Shown: positions 1-11,680 of the stretch, in pieces
Position numbering within the stretch: position 1 is the first letter of the stretch
Layout: each line of letters starts with the position of its first letter
Assembly: GCA_963678675.1 (NCBI GenBank)
Contig: OY783195.1
Span: 11,434,479 to 11,498,478 of the forward strand
From: Xiphydria camelus
Lineage: Eukaryota > Arthropoda > Insecta > Hymenoptera > Xiphydriidae
Reading direction: 5' to 3'
Length of the DNA stretch: 64,000 nucleotides
The notes under the pieces: generated by a model
What the model saw: only the letters and a program-made list of their open reading frames with translations
Databases searched by the model: none
What the model was told of the DNA's origin: nothing
Made by a program: the position numbers and the translations under genes

Positions 1-1085
1 AATACACCTGGATGAACCAAGTTTTAAAATGTTCAGACGTAAGTTTACCTGATTTTGAAGCTTGAATGTAAATGTTAGCTGGACGAAATAGAGATTCTTC
101 CACCCTTGGGCCAAATGTTCCTGTAGACTCCTTCAAAAGTATGTACAGTGGTGAAACAAGATGTCCACTTGCCGAAATGATAGGCATTATAGTATAGCTG
201 TGTGTCGTAGATGATACCGATTGGACCGTTGCTTCTACCGTTTTTACTCCTAATTTTGCCAATGTTCGCCCTGAATGTACTTCGAGGTTGAAGCCACTCT
301 CGTCTGCGTTATATATATCTTCAAATCCAATAGTTGGTATATTTAATTTTACGTTTGATACAAACGTCTTCGCAATATTTTGCAGGTTGTTAATATCTTG
401 GAATGTAGATTGCGTTCTGAATGTTGTTATTTTACGAGACACGATTTTATGCACTCTTTTAAATTTCCAAATCTACGATTTACTTGCCTTGAATTCGGAA
501 AGGTCCATCAAGTCCTTCGCCCTTAGAGCCCATAATCTTAAATCCATATCGTGAATAATAGATCTTCTGTCACAAGCATCTTCAAATCTTTGCAGAACGT
601 ATTCCGTAATAAATGCAATTTTATCTGCATTCATTCCACCTTTTTGTACACTTTCTTCCCATCTATATAGCTGTGGCAAAGATTTAACTTTGCGAAATTT
701 TGTCTGCACACTGGTGAGTGATCGTCGGGCTTTTTTTCCGCTTTTAAAAATTCAACAGCTTTTCTCTTATAACTTAAGTCGACTTTTCCACCTTCGTCAT
801 CAACAATGCATTCTGCAGGTTCAAAATTATCTTCCTCTTCTGCTGAAACTGTAGGGTATTCCACAACCTGTGCTCCATGGGGTTCAGATGGATTAGCAAA
901 ATCCAATACGTAATCGTATGCAATTAATGGTATATGAGATCTACGCTTCTAAAAGTGTTTATAATGTCACTAATTTGATTATGAACTTCAATTTCATCTG
1001 ATGTTATAGGGGTCTGTGCCAACTCCGTAATTTGAAACGTAGTCGTTAACATGTTTATTACGTTTGAAACGTTAATCGGCGCCAT
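1..1085 (-). pseudogene. pogo/Tigger-like transposase, N-terminal and central part, frameshifted
   Basis: The reading starts at the ATG complementary to 1,083-1,085. After an acidic leader comes YKRKAVEF, then a helix-turn-helix region ending VQTKFRKVKSLPQLYRWEES, typical of the CENP-B/pogo DNA-binding domain. The stretch at 1-470 corresponds to the start of the DDE catalytic domain that is better preserved at 43,776-44,447. The frame is lost at least once near 725-740, where a run of A residues differs in length, and a 2-bp insertion lies near 925. The copy is dead. The family is judged from the helix-turn-helix and the paralogous DDE domain, not from a search. Confidence 0.75.
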
Positions 1086-1995
1086 TTTATAATGAAAAGC
1101 CTTTGGAGCAATGATTAATAACTGTTTCCAATAGAATGGTAAATAATTGCAGTCGTAAATGTAACTGGAAATAAGCTACATCTATCAGCCATATTTATAT
1201 TATACTAATAAGAAAACATGTTTACAAAAGATTTTTTACGAACTGAAGAGAGATACCTTATCAACATGTAATGATAATAGTCACGAGCCAAACATGTTTG
1301 CAATACGCAAACCGGGATGTTTGCTAAAACGTTATCGGTGTCAGTGTCGACATAGATCCTGCGTCATTCAACGTTATCATTGAGGTTCATACGATCTTAT
1401 TTGTGTAGTTTGAAAAATACATGTCATTGATTCATTTCAATAAGTTTCATTCTTCATGTAATTGTAAGTACGTGTTTTGTTAAAATAATTAAAAACTGTA
1501 TGAAATGTATGTAAATAAAAATTTAGATATCGTTTCATAAGACAGTTTCACTGTTTAAGTCAAAACGGCCTTAAAGCTCGAGATTTTCTAAATTAAAAAA
1601 AAAGGATACATAATAGACTGCGGATATATGGAAAGAGGTTATATTAAGAGGTATTTTTACATAGACTTAAGAAATCCAAAAATCCATTTTTATGGGTCGT
1701 TGGTGGGGGTAACTTAAAAAAAAATTTTTTCCAGATTTTTTTTGCACCAGTTTTATAGATCGGAAAAAACCATAAAACTTTTATTTCAACTTTTTTCCCT
1801 TATCTTTCACCGTTCGGGAGTTATTCCGTGAAGAAGAAAAATCTGCATTTTTTTCAAAGGATGATTTCACCCCTTAAAATTGGAATTCAGCACCAATGAA
1901 AAATGTATGTATTTTTGTATTACGCTTGAACTACTCTACTTGCACACGGAATGGCGGAATTTTCTGAATTTTCGGGTTCCCTAACTTCCCTGGTA
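1..1995 (-). mobile_element. pogo/Tigger-like DNA transposon, copy 1 (cut by the window edge)
   Basis: The 5' end of the element is at 1,995 and it runs leftward out of the window. Its terminal sequence matches both ends of the second copy (18,621 and 45,929): after a start related to CAAGGGAAGTTAGGGAACCC comes a long AT-rich terminal repeat (about 1,230-1,995), then a transposase pseudogene. It keeps the uninterrupted version of the site where the giant composite element landed in copy 2 (GATCAC at 718-723), so it acts as an in-window empty-site control. Boundaries come from comparing the three ends; the flanking duplication is probably TA but is not clean. Confidence 0.8.
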
Positions 1996-2438
1996 AGTTA
2001 CTGGCAACTGTGCAGTTCACAATTATCCGAAAACAGCTTGGCCTCATGGAATCTTAAATTAAATCACTGAGATTAAAGAATATTAACCCAAATGTAGTCA
2101 AATTAAAACAAAGGGTTTACAGTTACTATTAGTTATATCAGTAAAGTACAAATATTGAAAGTACTTAAAATTAGATATTAAGATATTAATATATATGATT
2201 TTATAAGGAAAGTACAAATGTTAAAAGTGCTTATCATGGGTCTGATTGGGTTTTAGGGGTTTCCCCAATCCCTGGCAACCAATGTTGGGCCTATGTTTAC
2301 TAAATTTTTCCAACATTAATAAGACAAGTTAAAGACGAATTAAGTACCTATTAAATTAATTATTTTGAGTGGGAGTATTGATATATGCAAAATAAGTTAA
2401 TTTCATTTTTATGTATTTTTAATAAGACAAAGACTATA
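1996..2438. other. AT-rich spacer, no gene seen
   Basis: Low-complexity AT-rich DNA with a few short local repeats (AAGTACAAAT-like strings near 2,143 and 2,209). No open frame has recognisable content. Confidence 0.5.
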
Positions 2439-3006
2439 CAGGGTGTTCGGAAAAAACACCGACACAGAAATAGGGGTGATAGGTTACGTCATTACAAGTA
2501 TTTTGATATAAGGGACCTATACCCGCAAGCGCCCCCTTCTGGAGATATCAACTTTTCACGTTTATAACGACCGAGGTTGATCAAAGTAGAATAATAAGAA
2601 ACGTATCAAGGTGGTAACGAATATTTAATTTTACGAGATACAAAAACAATGTACTACAGCAAATGCTCAAAATGACGGCCACCCATGTCCATTCAACATC
2701 GGAAACGATTCTGGATAGATGTGCCACTGCGCAAACTGCTTGTGGAAAGGATAACCGCTTGGCTCAAGTCCTTGTACTTTTCGAAGATGATGCGGATACA
2801 AGGAGTTTTCATTTGTTTTTCAATTGTACAGGTAGACAAAAAACTCAATATTATTCTACTTTGATCAACCTCGGTCGTTATAAACTTGAAAAGTTGATAT
2901 CTCCAGAAGGGGGCGCTTGCGGGTATAGGTCCTTTATATCAAAATACTTGTAATGACGTAACCTGTCACCCCTATTTCTGTGTCGGTGTTTTTTCCGAAC
3001 ACCCTG
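2439..3006. mobile_element. 568-bp MITE with ~160-bp inverted repeats, TA target duplication
   Basis: It starts CAGGGTGTTCGGAAAAAACA and ends with the inverse, flanked by TA on both sides (2,437-2,438 and 3,007-3,008). Arms of about 160 bp match almost perfectly, for example the stretch carrying GGGGGCGCTTGCGGGTATAG in one orientation or the other. The ~240-bp centre has no intact gene. TA duplication and this terminal sequence suggest a non-autonomous Tc1/mariner-type element; the superfamily is an inference. Confidence 0.8.
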
Positions 3007-3354
3007 TATATTACATGTGTGTCTACATATGAGTTTTCATAAAATTCAATCAGTTAGATGTTTAATACTCATTTAATATTTCGTACATGCATATAAAAAT
3101 GCCTTATTTTATAATACATTCCTCACATTGTTGCCAAAAAGTAAAATCACGATACTCTCTCTCTGTTGCCAAAAAGTAAAATCGTAGAGGGCCCGTGGTA
3201 TCTCCGGATTTAGGCGATATTCGTATCAGTGCAAGTTCGAAAGATACGGGTTAGTCATTGCAAAAAAGGCCACGCGAAATAGTATATAGAAATAGTATGA
3301 CAGCTAGTTGACTAAAATTAATTTAACTTAACCAGGTAATTAAATTATCTGATC

Positions 3355-4512
3355 CTATACATCATGAGCAAAATGTTAGTATTATCAAAGGAATTCTAAA
3401 ATTTAATGATTACCCGCTTGATTTCATAGACAAGATTGTAAAACAAAGAATTAATGAAATTTACAATAGTTTATCCACTACGAGTAATGAAAGTAGGGCC
3501 AATATGAAAGCATCATTGTTTTACCATATGTGGGAGACTTACAATTAGTGAAAAGTTGAAAGCTGTCTTTAAAAAGTATAACATAAAAACTCTTTTCAAA
3601 ATTCAAAACACTTTTTCAAAGTTTTTTAATTCAGGAAAGGATAAGTTAAAGATAGATTTAAATAAAACAGCAATGTTGTTTACGAGATCAATTGTAAAGA
3701 TTGTGGTAAAAAGTATATCGGTGAAACTAGCAGATGCTCTAAGGTTTCTCGAGCGGTACAGGGGCTTATTCCCTGCTAAAATTTAGTCCACTGAAGTACA
3801 GTAACACTCTAAAGTATGTTCTTCGTGCGATGTGGCAACAACGTTTGACGTACGTGTGAGTAGTATGTGTGTATCTGTGAGTTCAAAAATGGAGCCCAAA
3901 ACATCTGGTCATGTATCTGCACGTCATGCAACGTTGCCACATTGACTTATCAAAGGTTAAATTTATAAAGAACAATTAATAAAAAAATAACAGGCTTCTT
4001 AATGAACGTGAAAATTGGTATAGATGATTTTAGTTCATTAAACTTGCTATTCAAAAAATTTCAGAATTTTGTCACTATTTTTCTCAGAAATATCGCGGTT
4101 TGTTGGTTATAACCCATAATAACGTATGTTATTTTGTTATTCAAAAATCTTTGCAACGAGCTTCTTAAAAGACTTGAAAATTTAACCGAATTTTTTTTAC
4201 TTCAATCTACCGAATGCAATCATTTTCAAGCATTTCTCACTATTTTTAGTATAACGCTCGAGAAACCTTAAAAAACGCTTATATGAACATCAATATAGTG
4301 TTAAAATGGGCAGAGAAAGCACTGGTCTTTCTAAGCATGCAATTGGCAATAAACATGTTTTTGAGTTTGATAATCCTAAAATTTTGTCACAAGAAAAACA
4401 TTGGGCAAAGAGAAAAATATTAGAAAGTTTTTATATTAACAAAATTAAAGACAATATAAATATTAAAACTGATAGTGTTGAACTTCATCAAATTTATCAA
4501 TCAATAATATAA
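3355..4512 (+). pseudogene. Penelope-like element C-terminal region with GIY-YIG endonuclease, broken
   Basis: Read across frames, the stretch from about 3,500 carries a linker typical of Penelope proteins (LPYVGDL then KTLFKIQNTFSKFF). Next comes VYEINCKDCGKKYIGETSR at about 3,680-3,735, which holds the CX2C and the YIG core of the GIY-YIG nuclease. The domain resumes after a 529-bp MITE as KRLYEHQY and ends GLSKHAIGNKHVFEFDN, WAKRKILES and a stop at 4,510-4,512. In addition to the MITE there is at least one frameshift near 3,670. The nuclease normally nicks target DNA for integration; this copy is dead. Confidence 0.85.
3741..4269. mobile_element. 529-bp MITE inserted in the Penelope endonuclease domain
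   Basis: It begins AAGGTTTCTCGAGCG and ends with the exact 15-bp inverse. Removing it rejoins the endonuclease reading frame between GETSRCS and KKRLYEH, which fixes the boundaries. No clear target-site duplication is visible and there is no coding content. Superfamily unassigned. Confidence 0.75.
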
Positions 4513-4726
4513 AAATTTAAATTTAAATGTAACAATAATAGGTATTGATTATAGAGATTGTTTATGGGTTATTAACAATATTTTTGAATTTGACATTATT
4601 AAGGTGACAGTGTTATTAGTAAATATTATTAGGGGGTTGAGAAGAAGAAAGTAATATAAGTAGGGAAGGGAGGGGATAACGGTTGTTAGATATATAAATA
4701 GAGAATTCAAGCATCTGTGGGTCATT

Positions 4727-4772
4727 ACGTCTCTGAAGAGGGTTCGAAAAGGAACCGAAACGTCAGACACGT
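4727..4772 (+). ncRNA. hammerhead-type ribozyme motif of the Penelope-like element
   Basis: The core is visible: ACGTCT (helix I 5' strand), CTGAAGA matching CUGANGA, a helix II hairpin GGTTC/GAACC, then GAAA, a two-base loop CG, UC and AGAC. The predicted cleavage is after the C of GAAACGTC. This very short helix III layout matches type I hammerheads reported for Penelope-like elements. It lies 215 bp downstream of the protein stop, in the expected 3' region. Activity is not shown. Confidence 0.65.
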
Positions 4773-4890
4773 GAAGTACTTGTTGTTAAAAGTTGTTTGT
4801 CCTGATAATTACCTAGTTAAGTTAAATTAATTTTAAACTACTACAGGCAACATAAGTATTACCTTAAGAAGTTAGTTGACTAATTCTATG

Positions 4891-5366
4891 TACATTACTG
4901 ACAATCGAATTCACATTTCGAACAAAACTAGATTACATTGAACCAGCAGCCAGATTTATTAACTCTTCGTTACTCACGTGGGTTTTTGAAACATAAAAGC
5001 TCACCTGTGTGGGGCGTACTCTACACTCTAGTTAAAAATTAACGTTTTCTTAGTGAAAAATTGAAATTTTTTAATACTTTTTTTTATTTTAAAGCTTGAG
5101 ATATTGCCTAATGATCTCACCATTTAAAAAAATTCATTTCATTTTCTAATTGAAAAAAAACTCGAAGTCTCGCTACATGAGGTCTCGGTTTTCAGACGCT
5201 CAGGCCTCCCTGCTGAGTTTTATTAAAAAATAGTATAAATAATAGATTAAGGATAGTTATCATACTCTCGTTTTATTAACGAAGGACAAATTAACAAATT
5301 GGAACAAGTTTTATAAAAAAATATTAAATATTAAATTAATTACAGACTGTTAAAAATCACTATTTA
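4891..5366. other. AT-rich spacer, no gene seen
   Basis: No coding signature, RNA gene or clear repeat boundary recognised. Confidence 0.4.
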
Positions 5367-5549
5367 ACCCTTTGCAGCGTTCTGTCGAAGAGACAAATCG
5401 GTTTTGTCCTGCGCTTTTGGTGCCAAATTCTTTAATGAAATGTTCCCGAGAGATACTGAAAGTGCCAACCTCGAAAAAAAAAACTCTAGGCGTGGCATGC
5501 AAAAAAGGAGGCTGGGGTGTAGCCTACACCCCACGTGAGCAATGAAGGG
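5367..5549. mobile_element. piggyBac-type MITE, TTAA target site
   Basis: A 183-bp unit is bounded by TTAA on both sides (5,363-5,366 and 5,550-5,553). It starts CCCTTTGCAGCG and ends with an inverted relative, CAATGAAGGG. The TTAA target and CCCTTTGC-like end are the piggyBac hallmarks. A 17-bp palindrome, GGGTGTAGCCTACACCC, lies near the right end. Confidence 0.7.
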
Positions 5550-5590
5550 TTAATTGAGGTATTCCATTACACAATACTTGTTTATAGACC

Positions 5591-5760
5591 ACATTCAGAA
5601 TTTTCTAGAATATTCTGGAACATTCTAAAACATTCAGGAACATTTCAGAACAATCTAGAATATTCTTGAATATTTTGGAATATTCTATAATATTTTGGAA
5701 CATTCTAGAACATCTTGGAACAGCCTGGACAGTTCTGGAAGAGTCCGCGATGTTTTTGAA
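5591..5760. repeat. 10-bp-period array with heat-shock-element grammar
   Basis: About 17 contiguous 10-bp units follow the pattern NNTTCNNGAA, for example TTTTCTAGAATATTCTGGAA at 5,601-5,620. Inverted TTC and GAA pentamers thus alternate every 5 bp, which is the binding grammar of heat shock factor. Units decay toward the right (5,721-5,760). It starts 42 bp after a piggyBac-type MITE. It could be a functional site cluster or just a decaying 10-bp satellite. Confidence 0.7.
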
Positions 5761-6350
5761 AATTGTATGATACTATAGAGGACTTGAGATAGTCGCTGTT
5801 AGAAGTCCATTGGTGGTCGGCACCCTTTTAACCCCTATATCTTCTGAATCAACCCCTGAGAATCCAAAACAAAAACTTCTTCATCGATGGGGGATGTAAG
5901 GCTACCATACCCTATAACCCCCATGGGGCTACGATTAGCGGTTCCAGAGTTTTATGGGAACCCACAGACTAACCACACATACTTTTATTATATATTGATT
6001 AATAAATGTATATTTGATACAACCAAATAATATAAGTTTTATTGTCTCAATGTTGTATATTTAATACAACCAAATATTTAGTTCTGGAAAATAAACGTAT
6101 TGAAATGAATGGTTTATTTGTCTTAAATGCGTCAATAATTAACTGATATTTAACACAAGATATTTCTTAATGGTTACGAAATATTGTAACTGTTAAGAAA
6201 TATTTCTTGAAATCTGCCAACTAAATACATTCCTTAACTACAATAAAATCTTTTTCTCAGTGTACTAACTTTAAGATAATTTTATAGAAATCGGCAGTAT
6301 TCAGTCAAGAATTAGCATCATTAGAAATGTACAGAGCTAAGCCGCAATTA
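5761..6350. other. Spacer, no gene seen
   Basis: No open frame with recognisable content. Two short near-repeats around a TATTTRATACAACCAAATA motif occur near 6,009-6,030 and 6,057-6,078. Confidence 0.4.
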
Positions 6351-8226
6351 GGGTAGAGGCACCGGTTATAGCCACTTTAACGAAGTTACATGATTCACTA
6401 TTGCATTTTATACGTATTTCTAAGTTATTTCCTTCGCGTAAACTAAACGTAGATAGAGGACACATTAAGGGAATTCCAGTCGGAGAAAAGAAAGAATTGC
6501 TGAATATAGAATTGTGTATAAAAAATAAATAGGTTCACAGGTTCACAATTGCTATATCTATCGGTTTTAGCCATTTTGCTCTAGATATAGCCACATGAAC
6601 GCACCAAATATAGCCACCACCTGCCAGTTACGTTTTACTAACATTATTAATGTTAATGAAGGCATAAAATAAAATAAAACTACTTTAAAAGACGTATATT
6701 AAATATTCGAAAATACAGAAGACATAATGTATCAAAAAGAAGTCTATATAGTAAGTATATCTCGGGCTTTTACAATCTCAAGCCATTTGTCAGAAGTTAA
6801 TACTGAAGGTAATACAGGCTGACAAAATTTAACGAAAACCCTAACCCAGAAACAGGACATTATGTGCCCGAAGGATTTTGGTACGCTGAATCCGAATCCG
6901 GCCTCAGAATTAACCCTATACGTCAGGTTTTCGAGATATCCTAACCTAAAAGTGCGAAAAACACGCTTTTCTGCTAAATTCGGGGTTATGTATCATCGCG
7001 AATAAATTTTTTTTCTAGAAACCGATAACGCCTTTCTAAAGCAGCACTCTTACCCTTTAAAACCACATCTCCAAATTTTGTATATCATTTTTTTTCATTG
7101 AGATATCTATGATTTAAACTAGGTACTTTTTCGCTATTTCAATACAGCATTGGGTCACATGCAATTTTTCAAATGAACCGATATATTATATCAGTCTTTT
7201 CTATATGTAATATGACAGGGTTGGGGGGTTGAGGACATTTGGGTTTTAATGGACTTAGGTTATACACTCCTAGGTTACAGGGTTGGGAGTTAAGGAAATT
7301 GCATGTGACCCAATGCTGTATTGAAATAGCGAAAGTACCTAGTTTCAATCATAGATATCTCAATGAAAAAAAATGATATACAAAATTTGAAGACATGGTT
7401 TTAAAGGGTAAGAGTGCTGCTTTAAAAAGGTGTCATCTGTTTTTAGAAAAAAAATTTATTCGCGATGATACATAACCCCGACTTTAGCAGAAAAGCGTGT
7501 TTTTCGCACTTTTAGGTTAGGATATCTCGAAAACCTGACGTATAAGGTTAATTCTGAGGCCGGATTCGGATTCAGCGTACCAAAATCCTTCGGGCACACA
7601 AGGTCAAGTTTCTGGGTCAGAAATTTGTCGGCCTGTGTAATTTAAGGGTATTTCGTTTTCTTTTTGTCGTTACGGATGAATCGGGCCATTTCCAAACATC
7701 TTGCAATATTTCTGAAACTGTTTTCTTCTGCTCTGCACTAACAGTACCCAAGGTGGCTATAACTGGTGAAACTCAAGCGCCAGTTTTAGCCATTTTGTGA
7801 CTAAAACTAGGAAAACCACTATTTCGCCGCTCCATTTATAGCCATCTTAATGTTATTAGGTTAGAACAAAAATTTCCTCTAAATTATGAAAAATAAGCTA
7901 GAGTAGGAACTTACATATGTAATAAAATCAAAATTGTCCCCCTGGCAGTTACGTTATGTGAAAATTGCTGGCACATTTGAATAGCGAGTTTCTTAACAAA
8001 ACTCTTAAGGATCAGTCAAATTCACAACCTTATCAGAGGTACCCGGCATTTACATATTTATGGTGGGAAAAAAGAGACATGCGCATTTCGAATTCAGTTG
8101 GTAACAATATGAGGCGGAAAATGAAAACTTTATTTGGCAAATTGCATGTCATTGGCCTTATTTAAAACAAAATAAAGTCGGAAATGGCTAAAACTGGTTC
8201 AGTGGCTAAAACCAGTGCCTCTACCC
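6351..8226. mobile_element. 1.9-kb TA-flanked element with subterminal TAGCCA repeats
   Basis: It starts GGGTAGAGGCACCGGTTATA and ends with the inverse (two mismatches over about 26 bp), flanked by TA (6,349-6,350 and 8,227-8,228). Copies of TTATAGCCAC or TTTTAGCCAT occur near both ends in inverted orientation, likely protein-binding sites. No transposase is recognisable; a 66-codon frame at 7,965-8,165 has no supporting features. A palindrome of about 0.8 kb sits inside. Confidence 0.65.
6815..7640. repeat. Large palindrome with ~350-bp arms
   Basis: The arm at 6,815-7,165 is repeated inverted at 7,285-7,640. Shared blocks include the inverse of GCATTGGGTCACATGCAA, the stretch around ATTCGCGATGATACATAA, and GGATTTTGGTACGCTGAATC. 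The ~120-bp centre is not repeated. It probably represents a foldback element inserted in the surrounding TA-flanked element. Confidence 0.75.
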
Positions 8227-9864
8227 TAGTTGTGGCCCACCTATGTAGAATTAGCCTTCTGTGTTTACTGAAAATAATACATACTCCGTAAAGCATCCAA
8301 TAGACGTGCAATATTATTGCGCAAAATTTATTGTACAATATATTGTTGGCTGCCCATAGACGTTCAATATTATTGCACAACAGTCGGGTTTGTGCTATTA
8401 AATTGAATCGTGTAGAGACAATATTGATGGTTGTGCAATCTGCTGGCATAGACGTTGCAATAATGTCAGTCCCCCTGCCGGTATTTTGTTTGGTGAATAT
8501 GTTGAGTGACACTGAATTTTGCTTCATTTTGATCGTCGTGGGCGTAAGTGCAAAAAAGAAGGAGAAACAGAAAGGAAAAAGAAGGAAATGGGCCAAACAA
8601 TGGTTTCTAGACAGAGAAAATAGTACACGATATTTCTCAATAAGGACCTCGTATTGTTCACCTTTTTCTTTACGCGATTGCTATAACACAGTCAAACAAA
8701 AAAAAGTGGGGTATACTTTTAATGCGATATATGTTATCCCTAGTAATTTTGCCTCCCGATCACGAATCCAGTGTCAAAATTTGGCCATCACATCACATTT
8801 TTTTTAATCTCAAAAATCCAGCCAGAAATCATGACTTTCAAAAAGTTTATGGACTTAAACCAAATTCGGTATTGTTACGAACTGGGTCGCTCAGATCTAT
8901 ATCGGTAAGGCCGGGTGTCCACCGGATCGGGCCGACCAGAATCGGGCCGATCGCTGAGCACTTGGGTATATCTACATATATATACCCTAGCTGTGTATAT
9001 GGGTCATTTCACAAGAAAACGACAAAGCGAAACCCATGGGGGGTCGGTAATTTACTTCATATATTTTTTTTCTTAAAGGTTTTTGGGTTCTAAACATACT
9101 CCCAAGTGGATTTTTTTATTGCCTTTGTTTAAACGGGATATCTCTCGACAATATTGAAAAATGTGATTTTCAGGGCTAATTTTCGAATAGAAGAAATGTT
9201 AATTTCAAAAAACTTCAAATACAAAAAGGTTTTGTTTTTGAACGTATTTTCTGGAAAAAATGCGGTATTACGAGTACCGGCAGAAGCGGGGAACCTTGGG
9301 GCAAAGCGGGAAGAAAGTAGTTTTTTCGTTAACGGTATATTATATATTCAGACGTTATTGAATATTACTATTTAAACATTTTTCACAAGAGCGATATCGA
9401 TCAAGGAAGAGATACAAATTTTATTTACAACTAAATTAACTTTCTTTACCCAGGTAAAATCGTACCCCGAATTAAGCTTGTTACAAGGTTGGCTGGCAAG
9501 ATAGAACCTTGCGGCAAGGTTGCAAAACAAGGCTGATGCAAGGTAAATTGGTTACGCGTCTCATTGTTGTAAGAGTATGTTATGCAAGCTTGTTTCAAGG
9601 TAGACTATGGCGCTTGGGACAAGGTTGCGTTGTCGGTAATGAGTCGGTAATGAAGAACATTTGAGGTTAGAATTAAATTTTTATATTTTATTGATAATTA
9701 AAATTGGGTTACAATATACAGCGATAGCATTACAAATTTAGAAAAACAATGTATAATACTAAGCCAAGTAAAATTTTGTTATTCCTACTTTACTATCACT
9801 AGGTTTACAGAACCCCGTCAATTTGACGGGTGACTTATTCAATCTCGATTGTTTAATAATATAT

Positions 9865-10545
9865 GAGATTAATTTAACTTAACTTTTATTAGGTAATAAT
9901 CAGGCCAAAAAACAACAAAAATCACTGCTCGTCTGACGTTTGGGTTCCTCTTTGAACGAATCCTCCATTGCGTCTCCGAAGAGGGTTCGGAGAGGAATCG
10001 AAGCGTCAGACGTGTAGTGATTTTTGTTGTTTTTTGGCCTGATTATTACCTAATAAAAGTTAAGTTAAATTAACCTCGTATATTATTAAACAATCCAAAT
10101 TGAATACCTATACCTCTATTGTGTAGAGCGAAATATAATGTACGGAAAAGTATTCTACCAATTTAGTCTAAAATCTCATAGATCCTTAAGATAATATTAC
10201 TTCTGTCGCCTATAGTTTAATATTAATTTAACTTAACTTTTATTAGGTAATAATCAGGCCAAAAAACAACAAAAATCACTGCACGTCTGACGTTTCGGTT
10301 CTTCTATGAACGAATCCTTCATTGTGTCTCCGGAGAGGGTTCGAAGAGGAACCGAAACGACAGACATGTAGTGATTTTTGTTGTTTTTTTGCCTGATTAT
10401 TACTTAATAAAAGTTAAGTTAAATATATATATTAAACTACAGGCAACAGAAGTAATATTATCTTAAGAATCTATGTGATTTTAGACTAAATTGATGGAAT
10501 ACTTTTCTGTACATTACATTTCGCTGTACAAGAAAGGTATATTAA
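9865..10545. repeat. Compound palindrome of Penelope-like termini with ribozyme relics
   Basis: Two near-perfect ~205-bp palindromes (about 9,872-10,075 and 10,220-10,425) are each bounded by TTAATTTAACTTAACTTTTA and its inverse. Their centres carry relics of the hammerhead core seen at 4,727: GAGGGTTCG, then CGAAGCGTCAGACG, and ACCGAAACGACAGAC. The segment between them (10,090-10,215) is repeated inverted at 10,430-10,545, so the whole block is a palindrome of palindromes. Core bases differ from the consensus (CCGAAGA, CCGGAGA), so these ribozymes are probably inactive. Confidence 0.7.
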
Positions 10546-11680
10546 CGTGGACTAAAATTTTATAGATATCGAGAGTTATCCGCCAAAATTACCGAAGAGT
10601 CTTCGGGAGATGTGGAGTCAAATCTTCAGTGACGACTGGATTGCTCTGCATGGTCCTATGACGTAGCCTGTGGGGCACCAGGTCTCATGCCCCTTCCTCT
10701 GATCTGAAATACGAATTCGATATAATACTCCTTATAAGAAATACGAATTCGATATAATACTGCCTACTATTAATCTCAGGGACGTTACTTACTTGATAGC
10801 TGAGCTGCCGCACTGACCAATGCCTGCGGTCTCCTTTCCATGTTACTTCGATCCGAGTCGATCGAATATCTGGCCTTCCTGAACCTCGCGTACCTCCTCC
10901 GGGCAATTTTTCCATCCTGGCTGCATCGATAACGCTGGATCTGCAACTGTATAAAAGACAAGCATATGAGATAATAAAGAAACTTATTCATCTATCTGCT
11001 TTTTGCAAATAATTTCATGAAATTAGCTATTAATACTTATCCTTCTATGCAGGAAGCTAGATAATACTTATTTTCTGCTCGTAGGTCCTTATTCCAGAGA
11101 TCTTACCACGAATGTTTTAACCCATTCCGTGTAAACGTGACTCATTCGTGTCCACGCGATTTTTAACCATTTGCGTGATGCAGTACGTAAATTCGTTATG
11201 GTTAAGTATATGGTTATCTAAACAATTCGATACGGTTTGCTGCTTTAGTGTATTTTTTCTAGAGGAATCCTTTTGAAATTTTTTGGAACGCATTTAAGAA
11301 AGTGGGGCTGGACACAAATAACCCACGTTTATACTCAACGTGCACTAAAGAAACGTTTGCACGCGTCAACATTAAACACTGACGGCTTCTTAACCAAAAA
11401 AAACACGCGTGAACCGAACTGATCGCCACTGACGCTAACCTCAATCTAAGGGCTCTATACGCTTCTTCCACTGACAGCTGAGGCGATGCGCACGCCACGC
11501 CGCGGATTTGTATGCCATCTATTCGCTAAGTGCAGGGCCGTCTCTAACGAGGGGCCATTTCGTGCCACGCACGAAGGCGCGTACGAAGGCGCACTAGCCA
11601 TGGGGCGCCGAAACTACAAAAGGGCGCTAAGCATGAAGATGTCTCAACATCTAGAGGCGGCCCGTATTCGCTAAGCTGCC
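10546..11680. other. No supported gene
   Basis: A tandem pair of AATACGAATTCGATATAATA units lies at 10,708-10,761. Short open frames (for example 11,259-11,498 minus and 11,486-11,674 plus) show no motif. The segment belongs to the body of the CCCAGGTA element. Confidence 0.4.

Larger units (their letters stand above)
3311..4890 (+). mobile_element. Penelope-like retroelement, 3' fragment
   Basis: This stretch holds the C-terminal coding part of a Penelope-like element, its GIY-YIG endonuclease, and a 3' region with a hammerhead-type motif. Short inverted sequences related to TTAATTTAACTTAACC occur at both sides (about 3,317 and 4,812 inverted), consistent with the terminal repeats of this group. 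Related termini recur as palindromes at 9,865-10,430. The reverse transcriptase domain is missing from the window, so this is a 5'-truncated copy. Confidence 0.8.

Noticed and set aside
8331..8807. 158-codon plus-strand frame
   Set aside because: It runs through inverted-repeat sequence of a MITE family (also at 12,260 and 17,035) and has no recognisable motif.
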